A stretch of 64,000 nucleotides of DNA from Methylobacter sp015476545 (GCF_052162025.1 NZ_CP197401.1:620001-684000), one strand, 5' to 3'. Shown: positions 25,476 through 34,757, counted from the stretch's first letter. Translations and numbers: made by a program. Notes: a model not told the origin generated them from the sequence alone.

Positions 25476-25966
25476 TCATTATTTTTTGGAAGTTCTTGCA
25501 AGCTGCGGCAAGGGCGGATACCCAGGCATTATTGGCAATGAGCATACTGAAAAATGCTTGTTTCAAGTAATGTGATTACAACATGAAAAAGATCAAGAGG
25601 AATCGATATCCTTAGTCAGTGCGTTAGAGCTGCTGAGATGTGTCATTACCTCTGATCTTTGTTCAAGAGAAAGTATAAAAATGCCCCTGAAAAAGCAACA
25701 GGTCAGTCAATAGCAGATCTGTATTTCCACTAACTGGCGCATGACAATATAAATTCAAAAGGGTGTGATATCCGTTTAGCGGCGAGAGTTTAAAAACAAT
25801 TTTTTGATCAAATTATTATCAAAATCAATTAAGGACGATGAAAGACTATCCAATCTCATGGAATATCAATGCAAATAGTTATTTTTGATTTATGCCCAGT
25901 AAGCATGCATAAAGCGCAAAAATAATATATAAAACCTGCAATTTTTAATTTCAAATTGGCAATGTA
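25476..25966. other. AT-rich gap before the flippase gene
   Basis: About 490 bases with no convincing reading frame, no CRP-type operator and no clear terminator. Composition falls sharply to AT-rich here, marking the start of the strain-variable wzx/wzy part of the locus. Confidence 0.5.
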
Positions 25967-27253
25967 ATGTTTAGTAAAAGTTTACAATATAATTTATTGT
26001 CACTTATAAATATAGCTATTTCATTTGTTTTTATTATTTTTTTGGGACGCAAATTCGGCGCGGGTTCTGATACCGATGTTTACTTTGTATCTATCGCAAT
26101 AGTGGGTTATCTGGGTATTCTGGCTCAATGTGTATGGGGGGCTATGAGCCCTTATTATTCAAAATTAAAGGTAGAAAATTTACATCTGGCTTCCAAATTA
26201 TATTCGGTATTGCTCAATAATGTGATTATCATATCTTTTATAGAGATCCTGCTGTATTTTTTGATTACTAATAAATTTCGTGTGATTTCGCCAGAAAAAA
26301 AAGAGTTTTTAGATATATTTATTTACTATTTGGTTCTTCAAAGTGTTATTTTGTTTAATAAATCTTTATTAAATCTTGAGAAGCACTTTGCTGTTTTTTA
26401 CTTAGTTGATATTTTTATAACAAGCGTTAATTTAATAGTTTTATTGTTCTTTTCAAAAGGTAATATAATAATTATAGCGTACTCTACTATCATTGCCGCT
26501 ATATTGGCTGTCATGTGGCAACTCTATCTTGTGTTTTTTAAATTAAATTATAAATATAAATTATCTCTTTCTCAAAAGGAAATGCCTGGTATCTATAGAA
26601 ATTCAATAAAAATGAATATTGGCTTGTTGTTATATGGAGTCAAGGATATTATTTTGATTTCTGTTTTCACTAGCTTTGGCAATGGAATCTATTCGTTATT
26701 TAATTATGCCAATAAATTTTCGGTGGCTTTGTTTCAGATAACAAATGCCCCAATAGTGAATATATACGTGGCTAAACTCAATGAAGTTGTCGCAAATAAA
26801 AAATTTTATGAAGTTAAAGGATTAAGGAGAGGTGTTTTAGTTCAAACAATGATCTTGCTCGTGATAGGGTTCACAGTATTATATTTTGTTTTACCTTATG
26901 TTCTAGGCTTGTTTTTTAAAGGCAAATTTTCTTTAGAAGAAATTAAAGAGATACAGCATATTTTTAGCTATATGGCTGTGTTCTATTTCGTGGTAGCGAT
27001 AAACAATCCTTATTCCAGAGCCATATCTATATTTAAGTTATTTAATTACAACTTGTTTGTAAATTTTATATTCTTTAGTTTAATTTGTTTATCTTATCTG
27101 ATCTTTAGGGTATACAAATTAAACTATATTGATATGTTATTGTTATTTTCTTTGGCACAGTTTATAAGTTTGGTTTTATATGCAATTAAAAACAGGCTTT
27201 TTTTAAAAAGAAAGGAAGCGTTAAATATTTGTTTAGATAAGTTTACTTCGTAA
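25967..27253 (+). CDS. wzx: Polysaccharide repeat-unit flippase (Wzx-like, MOP superfamily)
   Basis: The 428-aa protein has about 12-14 hydrophobic segments and the N-terminal pattern of MOP-superfamily exporters (ISFVFIIFLGRKFGAGSDTDVYFVSIAIVGYLG). It has no large soluble domain. In an EPS locus between precursor genes and glycosyltransferases, the role is to flip undecaprenyl-linked repeat units across the inner membrane. The gene is very AT-rich, unlike its left neighbours, typical of exchanged wzx/wzy genes. The family is certain; substrate specificity is unknown. Confidence 0.88.
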   Translation: MFSKSLQYNLLSLINIAISFVFIIFLGRKFGAGSDTDVYFVSIAIVGYLGILAQCVWGAMSPYYSKLKVENLHLASKLYSVLLNNVIIISFIEILLYFLITNKFRVISPEKKEFLDIFIYYLVLQSVILFNKSLLNLEKHFAVFYLVDIFITSVNLIVLLFFSKGNIIIIAYSTIIAAILAVMWQLYLVFFKLNYKYKLSLSQKEMPGIYRNSIKMNIGLLLYGVKDIILISVFTSFGNGIYSLFNYANKFSVALFQITNAPIVNIYVAKLNEVVANKKFYEVKGLRRGVLVQTMILLVIGFTVLYFVLPYVLGLFFKGKFSLEEIKEIQHIFSYMAVFYFVVAINNPYSRAISIFKLFNYNLFVNFIFFSLICLSYLIFRVYKLNYIDMLLLFSLAQFISLVLYAIKNRLFLKRKEALNICLDKFTS

Positions 27254-27291
27254 AATACTTACTGCTGTAAATAATTAAATATAAAAACATA

Positions 27292-27810
27292 ATGAATAAA
27301 ATATTGAAGTTATTGGCTTATAAATTTCTTAGTCCGAATAGTTATGCCAAATTTATTGGGGTGAAATTCGGCTCTAATTGCAAATTCCGGACAAAATACT
27401 TTGGCACAGAGCCTTATCTGATAGAAGTTGGAGATAATGTTCAAACATCTTCAAATGTTTATTTCATCAATCATGATGGTGGTGTGGGTGTTTTAAGAAA
27501 TTTATACAAAGACCTTAAAAAAACTGATTTAATTAAAAGGATTATTATTGGAAATAATGTATTTATTGGCTTTAATGTAACTATATTATTAGGCACTAAG
27601 ATAGGGGACAATGTTATTGTCGGCGCCGGTAGTGTCGTTAAAGGCGAATTAATGTCAAATAGTGTTTATGCTGGAGTCCCGGCTAAATATATTTGTTCAA
27701 TTGATAGTTATAAAGAGAAAAATAGTCGTTTTTTCTTAAATACATTTTCAATCGAGCCAGTTAAAAAAGAAGAAATTCTAAGAGGGTTTTTCCTCGAATC
27801 TAATCCTTAA
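27292..27810 (+). CDS. Left-handed beta-helix acyltransferase (sugar O-acetyltransferase)
   Basis: The 172-aa protein ends in hexapeptide repeats (RIIIGNNVFIGFNVTILLGTKIGDNVIVGAGSVVKGELMSNSVYAGVPAKYI), the acetyl-CoA-binding LbH fold of maltose/galactoside acetyltransferase relatives. The His in FINHDGG is the expected catalytic base. It probably acetylates an EPS sugar. It lies 38 bases after the flippase gene in the same AT-rich segment, so it is probably co-transcribed. Confidence 0.88.
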   Translation: MNKILKLLAYKFLSPNSYAKFIGVKFGSNCKFRTKYFGTEPYLIEVGDNVQTSSNVYFINHDGGVGVLRNLYKDLKKTDLIKRIIIGNNVFIGFNVTILLGTKIGDNVIVGAGSVVKGELMSNSVYAGVPAKYICSIDSYKEKNSRFFLNTFSIEPVKKEEILRGFFLESNP

Positions 27811-28323
27811 GCCTTCTGTAACCAACACAAGATCAAGCTCAGGAAAAGATTTTTCAAATTATAAAGATGTATAAAAAAGCAAGTTTCACAATTGCAGTTA
27901 GTGCGTTTGAAAACTAGTCTAACTGAATCTATGAATTAAATTATGGTGTGGCTCATATTTAAAAGTCAGGGAATCAGGCTAGCCTGTATGGACGGGCTGA
28001 AAGCGTTCCTCAGATGATGAATCGTCTTGTTAAGATTGAAAAAGACCTTATGCACGTACACAGCGTTGAAAAAATGCAATCTTGACATAATGCTGTCTCA
28101 GGTTTATTGCTGATGAAAGCTCTAGCAGTATGCCAGGATTAATCATGGTAATCGATTTAGTAATTCGACGGTCCAGTTCGTTTGAAAAAATTAATGCTAA
28201 ATAATTATGGCTATCGTTCAGAATATTTATTTCCAATCAATTGAACAGATGGCTGAAACTCACTAGTTAAATTGACTCAGGATTGATGCTAATTTTCTGT
28301 TAGAAATTTATAGCTTGATAAAA
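27811..28323. other. Gap before the polymerase gene
   Basis: About 510 bases. A 62-codon minus-strand frame (28048-28236) exists but lacks a ribosome site and family resemblance, so I do not call it. The stretch may be decayed transposon or gene sequence. Confidence 0.45.
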
Positions 28324-29718
28324 ATGAATGTAATACACATTAGATTAACTTTTATTCTTTTATTGTTTGCGCTATTTTTTGTAAGGCCTGAGTTTGAAAG
28401 TGTAACTGATCCAGAACTTCTAGTAATTTATATTTCTTTCTTTTTTACTGCGACTTTTATTCACTTATTAAGCAAAAGAGATAACAAAAACTGGTTTCGT
28501 TTGGATGTTATGTTTCTTCTTGGATATGGAATAGTTCATTTTCAATGGCCAATTATGTTTGCTATCAGTGGAATCTACCCAGAGAAGTTTGCAAAGGTTT
28601 CTATGAGTTCCTTCTATGTAAATTACGGAACCTGGCTCGCGGTTGTAGGTATTGTTTCTTGGTTTTTTGGGCATTCTCTTCTGGCAATAAAAACTGTACC
28701 AAATATAGTGAAATACTCTTTTGACTATAAAAAGTTATTTGGATTAATTATCGTATTGAGTGGTTTATTTTTATCTACAGCAGGAACTGACTATTTAACG
28801 GGTGGTGTGTATAAAGGCTCAGGAGGATCGGCTGCCGGTGAGGGTATTGCGGCATATTTTCAATTACTCCTTGCAATTGCGATATTGGTTATAACTGCTG
28901 TTATTGTATTAAATAATAAAAATAACTTTAATCATAATAGTATATTTTGGTTATTGAAATTAGATAAAAAATATTTATTTATGACTTTAAGCTATATTTT
29001 ATTGTTTTTATCTATTGGTGATAGAGGTTCTGGTATTCAAGTTGTTTTTGCTTTCCTTATTTTGTTTGGCAGCATAATTAGAGATATAACACTTATTGAG
29101 CTAATTTTAATGACTATTATAGGCGCAATTATACTAACATTAATAGGATTGGGAAGAAGTTCATTAGATGGCGGTAATATATTATCTTCAGGATTAGATA
29201 GCTTTGAAATGACATCAGGATATGACATTACCTTAGAATTGGCTAATAGTATTAGAACATTATATGCCACATTAGCTGCTGTGCCGGAATATCATGATTA
29301 TTTCTATGGCAAGCTGTGGCTTGATAAAACATTGAGTATTATCCCTTTTGCGCAAAATATTTATTTACAAATCTCAGAAGATGTCGCGTATGAAATGAGT
29401 TCTTCTGGATATATCACTTATCTAAAGTTTGGGCTAAATCCTACCTCAGGCGAAGGCACTTCTCTAATTGCTGACACATTCATTAACTTTGGTTTGGTCG
29501 GCGTATTGTTTTTTTTATTTCTTTTGGGAATGTTTTTCAAGAAAGTAGAAAATGAGCTTAAGCTGCAGCAAAACTATTATTGGACAGTAATAGCAGCTTT
29601 ATTAGGTAGTCTGGCATTTTATTTAGGACGTGGCAGTCTATTTGAGCCTTTCAGATACATGGTTTGGGGTCTTGGATTATCTTATTTTTTTGTCAAACGG
29701 AGAAGAATGAGTGTCTAA
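28324..29718 (+). CDS. wzy: Repeat-unit polymerase (Wzy-like)
   Basis: The 464-aa protein has about 11-12 transmembrane segments and a large periplasmic loop between the later ones (about residues 290-390, containing LYATLAAVPEYHDYFYGKLW and LNPTSGEGTSLIADTFINFG), the layout of O-antigen/oligosaccharide repeat unit polymerases. GDRGSG around residue 235 resembles the conserved Arg-bearing loop. The ATG at 28324 is preferred over the TTG at 28315. It is AT-rich like the flippase. Its end overlaps the next gene's GTG start by 8 bases. Confidence 0.85.
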   Translation: MNVIHIRLTFILLLFALFFVRPEFESVTDPELLVIYISFFFTATFIHLLSKRDNKNWFRLDVMFLLGYGIVHFQWPIMFAISGIYPEKFAKVSMSSFYVNYGTWLAVVGIVSWFFGHSLLAIKTVPNIVKYSFDYKKLFGLIIVLSGLFLSTAGTDYLTGGVYKGSGGSAAGEGIAAYFQLLLAIAILVITAVIVLNNKNNFNHNSIFWLLKLDKKYLFMTLSYILLFLSIGDRGSGIQVVFAFLILFGSIIRDITLIELILMTIIGAIILTLIGLGRSSLDGGNILSSGLDSFEMTSGYDITLELANSIRTLYATLAAVPEYHDYFYGKLWLDKTLSIIPFAQNIYLQISEDVAYEMSSSGYITYLKFGLNPTSGEGTSLIADTFINFGLVGVLFFLFLLGMFFKKVENELKLQQNYYWTVIAALLGSLAFYLGRGSLFEPFRYMVWGLGLSYFFVKRRRMSV

Positions 29719-30775
29719 AGTGGTTCTGGTTATTCCTACAATGCATCAAGGGGGAGCTGAGCGTGTCATGTCAGAGTTGGCAAATGCTTGGAGTGCTCAA
29801 CAGCATGAAATACATCTTGTGCTATTAGCTAAATCCAAGAGCTTTTATTATATTAATGACAATGTAATTATTCATAATTTAGGATTTAGTCACTCGCAGC
29901 TATTGAATAAGATTTTTAATGAATTGAAAGTTTTCTTTAAATTAAGAAAAATATTAAAAGAGCAAAATCCTGATTTTGTACTTAGCTTTATGAGTAAGTA
30001 CAATATATTGACTATTCTCGCTGCTTCAAATCTGAATTTGAAAGTATTTGTATCAGACCGAAGCAACCCTAAAAAACAGTTGCCATTTCTTATCTCATTT
30101 CTAAGAAAAATCACATACAGATTTGCTCATGGAATTGTCGCTCAAACCAGCTTGGCTAAATCAGTTCTTGAGGAAAATACAGGCAATAGAAATATAGTGG
30201 TTATTCCAAACCCCTTAAAGGCTGTTTCTGTTTGTGAAAATATTGAGAAAGATAAAATTATATTGAATGTAGGCCGTTTGGTTGAAGAAAAAGGCCAAAA
30301 ATATCTTTTAGAGGCACTCACAAAAATAAAAGATACAGAATGGAAAATAGCTATATTAGGTGATGGGCCATTATATGATCAGTTAAAAGAACAGGCAGAA
30401 AAGTTAGGTTTAAGTGACCGAGTAATAATGCCTGGTGTCGTTAATGAAATAGACCACTGGCTAACGAAAGCATCTGTATTTGCTTTTCCATCCATTTCCG
30501 AAGGTTTTCCCAACGCTCTTGTAGAGGCAATGGCTGCCGGGCTTCCCTGTGTCAGTTTTGATTGTGATGCTGGACCAAGAGATATCATCATTGATGGTAA
30601 AAATGGCTACTTGGTGCCTGTGCGGGATGTTGAGGTTTTTGCGAGCCGATTAGAAACCTTAATCAATAACGCTGCAATCAGAACGCGGCTATCCAAAGAA
30701 GCGGCCAAGATAGTTAATGACTTTGGTGTAGAAAAGATATCTGATGACTATCTGGCGTTCTGCATGGGGCAATAA
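29711..30775 (+). CDS. Glycosyltransferase, family 4 (GT-B)
   Basis: The GTG start overlaps the end of the polymerase gene. The N-terminal VIPTMHQGGAERVMSELA is the classic GT4 opening. The C-terminal nucleotide-sugar-binding half has ILNVGRLVEEKGQKYLLEAL and the E-x7-E motif in FPSISEGFPNALVEAMAAGLPCV. A retaining transferase, it adds a sugar to the growing lipid-linked repeat unit on the cytoplasmic face. Sugar specificity cannot be read. Confidence 0.9.
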   Translation: MSKVVLVIPTMHQGGAERVMSELANAWSAQQHEIHLVLLAKSKSFYYINDNVIIHNLGFSHSQLLNKIFNELKVFFKLRKILKEQNPDFVLSFMSKYNILTILAASNLNLKVFVSDRSNPKKQLPFLISFLRKITYRFAHGIVAQTSLAKSVLEENTGNRNIVVIPNPLKAVSVCENIEKDKIILNVGRLVEEKGQKYLLEALTKIKDTEWKIAILGDGPLYDQLKEQAEKLGLSDRVIMPGVVNEIDHWLTKASVFAFPSISEGFPNALVEAMAAGLPCVSFDCDAGPRDIIIDGKNGYLVPVRDVEVFASRLETLINNAAIRTRLSKEAAKIVNDFGVEKISDDYLAFCMGQ

Positions 30776-30776
30776 A

Positions 30777-31910
30777 ATGAAAACTATTGTAATTAATGCA
30801 TTAAGCGCTCTTCGGGGCGGCGGTCAGACTTATCTGATTAATTTACTGAATTCTTTGCCAAAAGGAGATTTTAAGGTTTTGCTTTTGGTAAACAGTAAAA
30901 ACAAGCAGTTGTTTTCACAATACGGCTCGGATCGTGTAGAGATCTTTGAAGCGATATGGGCATCAAAAAGCATTCTGCACCGGACTTTGTGGGAAAGGAT
31001 CGCTCTGCCTCACAAGTTAAAAGAATGGCAAGCGGCAATCTATTATGCGCCTGGCGGTGTCATGATTACCACTCCTCCCAAAGGATGTCTCAGCGCTACT
31101 GCCTTAAGAAACATGCTGCCGTTTGATGATAGGGAGCGGAAGCGTTTTCCGTTTATTTCAATTATTCGATTCAAGCTGTGGCTGTTGCGATTTGTGTTTT
31201 TGAAGTCCTATCAAAAATCAGATAAGGTCGTGTTTATATCCGAGTATTCAATGGCGGTTGTTAAGCAATACATGCCGAATATAAAGAGTAAAGGTGTCGT
31301 TATTCCTCATGGGCTTAACAGTCAGTTTTTGAATGCAGAAGATTCTTATGATCTGCCGGACACTCTTAAGGTAAATCAGTTTTATCTGTATGTCTCGATA
31401 CTAGATGTTTATAAGGCGCAAAAAGAAATTGTAAAAGCCTGGAGAAAGTTGCTGGATAGTAATTTTGCATATCCACTGGTTTTGGTTGGGCCGAAATACA
31501 ATCAGTATGGTGAAGAAGTCATGGCATTGATTGATCAGTTGGGGCTTCAGGATAAGGTGATTTATTTGGGAAAAGTCGATTATGAAAAATTACCAAGTCT
31601 TTATAAGTCTGCTAGGGCCTTATTGTTTGCTTCGTCCTGCGAATGTTGTCCGAATATCCTGCTTGAAAAACTCGCGGCAGGGAAACTGGTACTTTGTTCA
31701 AATATAGATCCAATGCCTGAGTTTGGTGGAGATGCGGCAGTCTATTTTGATCCTTATGCGCCAGATGATTTATACGAAAAAGTCATGAATATGGAAATGC
31801 ATTCTTCGGTGATGAATGAGATGGGTGATAAGGCTTATAAGCAGGCTTTAAAATTTGACTGGACCAATACTGCACAAAAAACAATAGATTTTCTTGTTAA
31901 TATTAATTAA
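30777..31910 (+). CDS. Glycosyltransferase, family 4 (GT-B)
   Basis: The ATG at 30777, right after the previous stop and behind GGGG, gives a proper start (MKTIVINALSALRGGGQTYLI). An upstream in-frame ATG at 30744 lies inside the previous gene. The C-terminal half carries FLYVSILDVYKAQKEIVKAW-type GT4 core segments and LLFASSCECCPNILLEKLAAGKLVL with the E-x7-E-like motif. It acts as the next transferase in repeat-unit assembly; 378 aa. Donor unknown. Confidence 0.88.
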   Translation: MKTIVINALSALRGGGQTYLINLLNSLPKGDFKVLLLVNSKNKQLFSQYGSDRVEIFEAIWASKSILHRTLWERIALPHKLKEWQAAIYYAPGGVMITTPPKGCLSATALRNMLPFDDRERKRFPFISIIRFKLWLLRFVFLKSYQKSDKVVFISEYSMAVVKQYMPNIKSKGVVIPHGLNSQFLNAEDSYDLPDTLKVNQFYLYVSILDVYKAQKEIVKAWRKLLDSNFAYPLVLVGPKYNQYGEEVMALIDQLGLQDKVIYLGKVDYEKLPSLYKSARALLFASSCECCPNILLEKLAAGKLVLCSNIDPMPEFGGDAAVYFDPYAPDDLYEKVMNMEMHSSVMNEMGDKAYKQALKFDWTNTAQKTIDFLVNIN

Positions 31911-32038
31911 ATCATATGATTGGATGTTAATATTAAGAGTGTAGGCAATTCGGTCAGTTGTATGAAAGGATTAAAATATACCTATCAATATTTTGCTAAT
32001 ACTTAAAATCCACAGTCGTAAGCTATACCGCAAATAAA

Positions 32039-32081
32039 GGTGATTTTCGTCACAAACCTTATAATAAATCAGGCTTATAAT
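32039..32081 (+). promoter_or_regulatory. CRP-type class II promoter, element B
   Basis: The operator GGTGA-TTTTCG-TCACA (32039-32054) is followed by a perfect TATAAT at 32076-32081. The operator centre is 41.5 bases before the predicted start near 32088, the exact class II CRP spacing. The flanks (AAATAAAG before, CAAA..TTATAA after) match elements A, C and D. It should drive the acyltransferase gene at 32404. Confidence 0.75.
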
Positions 32082-32178
32082 AAATTTACTAAAAAGTATA
32101 TTTTATATATTTGGTTAATTTTTATATGCCAAATTCTCATTATTAGTATGTAATAGGGCGTAAGAATAAGACGTTTAA

Positions 32179-32260
32179 GTGAAAAAATTACTTGTAACTG
32201 ATCAAGGATTGCTTCGTATCCTATAAAAATGGATACCAATCATTGTGAATGGGCAGAGTT
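32179..32260 (+). pseudogene. Decayed start of the IS630-type HTH gene (copy B)
   Basis: In the frame from 32179 the sequence reads KLLVTDQGLLRIL then a stop, aligning with ELLETDRELLQHL at 34338-34376. The DNA match includes AACTGATC and TTGCTTC. It sits the same way round relative to CRP element B as the better copy does to element D. The similarity is short, so confidence is moderate. Confidence 0.45.
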
Positions 32261-32403
32261 AGTTTTGATCAATGGATTGGGTTATATCTGAAGCATCTCG
32301 TTTTCACTTAATAAACGTGATCTCATGTTTTAAATAAGCTCAAGCAGATGTAATGCAATGTGTCCTTTTGAAGCATTTAATTATAGTCAGGCGGTAATTG
32401 TAT

Positions 32404-33495
32404 ATGACAAACACCAGAGTCAATGAGATCGATTTATTGAGATTCTTTGCGGCATTATCAGTCGTGTTTTTTCACTACTCGTTTAGAGGTTACGCTGCAG
32501 ATACGATGTCGGTCATGCCGTACCCATTGTTGGCCCCTTTTTCTAAGTATGGTTATCTTGGCGTCGAGCTATTCTTCATTATCAGTGGATTTGTCATACT
32601 GATGACTGCTGCCAGTGGCAGTTTGAGGCGCTTTTTTGTTTCAAGGGTCGTTCGGCTCTATCCTGCTTTTTGGGTTTGTTGCACTATTACATTCGCAATG
32701 ATTATGGTCATTGGCGGATCTCGCTTTTCGGCATCGATAAGCCAATATCTTATTAATATGACCATGCTGAACGGTTTTGTCGGTGTGCCTTCTATTGATG
32801 GCGTTTATGGAACCTTACTGGTAGAAATGAAGTTTTATGCCTTGGTTGCCGTTATCTTGGCAATTGGCAGAATTCACCAGGCACAGCTATTCCTAGTTTT
32901 ATGGCTAGTCCTTTCGGTGGCCCTCGAAGTCAAGCCTATAAGCGCATTACGATCGCTTCTGATAGTTGAGTTCTCGGCTTATTTTATTGCCGGTGCAACC
33001 TATTTTTTAATCTGGTCCCAAGGTGTTTCTCTAACAAGAGTTGGTATGATTATTTTGTCGTGGGGGCTTGCAGTATTTCAGACAATCAACCGCCTGCCAA
33101 CTTTTGAGAAGCATTACGATACAGCAATGAGTGGCAACATAGTTGCCGGAATTATTACTATGTTCTTTTTTGTGATGCTTCTGGTTTCTTTAAAACGCAC
33201 AGGTTTTATGGGTCGCTACAACTGGTTGATGGCTGGTTCGCTTACCTATCCGCTTTATCTTATTCACCAGAATATCGGGTATATGATTTTCAACATTGGC
33301 TATCCTGCAATCAATCCACATCTACTTCTTTGGGGCACTATAGTGGGTGCACTCGTAGCAGCTTATGCTGTGCATATTTTTATTGAGAAGAAGTTTTCAT
33401 TGCCACTTAAGAATGCTATTAACAACTCTCTCAATTCTATACATTGTTTGACAATCAATGCAGTGCAGGGCGTGCGTGGTTTACAGAAGCGATAG
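32404..33495 (+). CDS. Acyltransferase-3 family membrane protein (OafA/YrhL-like)
   Basis: The protein of about 363 aa has ten or so transmembrane segments. It carries the acyltransferase-3 hallmarks RVNEIDLLRFFAALSVVFFHYSFRGY, with the catalytic His, and GYLGVELFFIISGFVI. It moves acyl groups (usually acetyl) across the inner membrane onto periplasmic polysaccharide. The start is ATG 32404 or TTG 32398; the latter is better spaced to AGGCGG. It lies alone between two promoter regions. Confidence 0.9.
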   Translation: MTNTRVNEIDLLRFFAALSVVFFHYSFRGYAADTMSVMPYPLLAPFSKYGYLGVELFFIISGFVILMTAASGSLRRFFVSRVVRLYPAFWVCCTITFAMIMVIGGSRFSASISQYLINMTMLNGFVGVPSIDGVYGTLLVEMKFYALVAVILAIGRIHQAQLFLVLWLVLSVALEVKPISALRSLLIVEFSAYFIAGATYFLIWSQGVSLTRVGMIILSWGLAVFQTINRLPTFEKHYDTAMSGNIVAGIITMFFFVMLLVSLKRTGFMGRYNWLMAGSLTYPLYLIHQNIGYMIFNIGYPAINPHLLLWGTIVGALVAAYAVHIFIEKKFSLPLKNAINNSLNSIHCLTINAVQGVRGLQKR

Positions 33496-33927
33496 ATCTC
33501 GGTATTTGTTTTCAGCGTATATTGGAATGGAAGTATAGCAAAGTTGCATAGAGCCATTATGTGTGCAGTTGTGTATTTGCTCGGTATTAATGCAGAAGCA
33601 GGACGCTTGGGTTCCGGTATTGGTTGCCTGACTTTTTCCGTTAATTCGGGTTTGGAGTCTAAATTAAGCGGCAGGGATGTTTAATCGCAATCCTTTAGTC
33701 AAGCCGATAGCATACAATTCTGGGTTGTATGCCATTTTGGACTTGTGAGTTGTAAATCATGAATATTAAAAAAATTAATTACTTAAAGTAAACAAGTATT
33801 AAAAAATAAATTAACGTATATTCCGATCAAATCATTCATATAAAAAATTAGTTTAATCCAAAAATACCTGTCTATATTCTGCTAGGGCTGAAAACTCGCA
33901 AGCATTATAACCATGCTGCAAAATAAA

Positions 33928-33970
33928 GGTGATTTTCATCACAAAGTTTATAAATTATCAGATTTATAAC
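33928..33970 (+). promoter_or_regulatory. CRP-type class II promoter, element C
   Basis: GGTGA-TTTTCA-TCACA (33928-33943) with TATAAC at 33965-33970, the same 29.5-34.5 offset from the operator centre as in element B. Its left flank (GCATTATAACCATGCTGC) matches that of element A over about 40 bases, so the homologous unit extends beyond the operator. Read on the minus strand that flank contains a TATAAT, so a divergent promoter is possible. Confidence 0.7.
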
Positions 33971-34175
33971 GTAAAAATATAATAAACTCTCTGTCAACAA
34001 ACTAAATCGCATATGAGCTTATTAACAATAAATTTGTATGTATTTTAACCTTATTTTTTATAAGAAATATAGTATAAAAAATATGGTTATAGTTATAAGT
34101 TTTAATATAGGGTTGTCAATGGGTTTGGAGGGTTGTTATATTAATGATGCTAGTTTTATAGGTGTAAATAATAAA

Positions 34176-34218
34176 AGTGATTGTTGTCACAAACTTTATA
34201 AATTATAGTTTTTATAGG
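34176..34218 (+). promoter_or_regulatory. CRP-type class II promoter, element D
   Basis: AGTGA-TTGTTG-TCACA (34176-34191) with TATAGG at 34213-34218, again at the class II offset. It lies about 100 bases before the IS630-type gene at 34320 and is the closest promoter to it. Confidence 0.65.
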
Positions 34219-34319
34219 CGTAAATATATATTAAAATAACTTTTAATATATATTAATTTTTAAAAGAATTAATATATATTAAAGTTCCCGTTTTCTAGAT
34301 ATAAAGGATCAAATATAAA

Positions 34320-34757
34320 ATGGGGGTTAAACCAATAGAATTGCTCGAAACTGATCGGGAACTGCTTCAGCATCTTATTAAAAAAGGCAGCGATTGGCGG
34401 GAGAGAGAGCGGGCGGAGACGATCCTGATGCTAGCAGAAGGATACACAGTCAAGGAAACTGCCGAAAAGCAGGGGCTGACCAGGGAAGCGATTCGCGAAC
34501 GACGAAGGAAATGGTTGAAGGCTGGCTTTGCGAGTTTGCCGGATAAACCTCGCAGCGGTGCACCAAACAAGCTTAGGGATGAGCATCGTGATCAGCTTCG
34601 AAGCTGGATTGAAGCAGAACCGTTAACAGCTCGAGCATTATTGAGCAGATTGGAAAATACATACGGCGTTCAGATCGGCAATACTACCTTGCGAACAGAA
34701 CTGAAGCGTCTGGGTTTTGTCTGGAGGCGTACGCGGTACAGTTTAAAAAAAGCGTGA
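34320..34757 (+). CDS. IS630-type helix-turn-helix protein (transposase N-terminal half)
   Basis: The 145-aa product contains the N-terminal DNA-binding part of IS630-family transposases: an HTH (AEGYTVKETAEKQGLTREAIRERRRKWLKAGFASLPDKPRSG) and a winged-helix segment (LENTYGVQIGNTTLRTELKRLGFVWRRTRYSLKKA). The catalytic DDE domain is missing: the frame stops just where it would begin. Its ATG follows GGATC weakly. It is probably a truncated transposase, though the intact binding domain could still bind DNA or act as a regulator. Two decayed copies of its start lie at 20740 (minus) and 32179 (plus), each behind a CRP-type promoter. Confidence 0.8.
   Translation: MGVKPIELLETDRELLQHLIKKGSDWRERERAETILMLAEGYTVKETAEKQGLTREAIRERRRKWLKAGFASLPDKPRSGAPNKLRDEHRDQLRSWIEAEPLTARALLSRLENTYGVQIGNTTLRTELKRLGFVWRRTRYSLKKA

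Larger units (their letters stand above)
31911..32397. other. Promoter region with CRP-type element B and HTH relic
   Basis: About 490 bases holding the CRP-type class II promoter at 32039-32081 and, 100 bases on, a decayed stretch resembling the IS630-type gene start (32179-32260). The rest is a leader of about 300 bases before the acyltransferase gene. Confidence 0.6.
33496..34319. other. AT-rich region with tandem CRP-type promoter elements C and D
   Basis: About 820 bases without a gene. It holds two copies of the CRP-type element (33928-33970 and 34176-34218) 248 bases apart in the same orientation, upstream of the IS630-type gene and the UDP-L-sugar genes. The first 400 bases show nothing recognisable. 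Confidence 0.6.

Noticed and set aside
28048..28236. 62-codon minus-strand frame before the polymerase gene
   Set aside because: No ribosome site, no recognisable family, and isolated among plus-strand genes.
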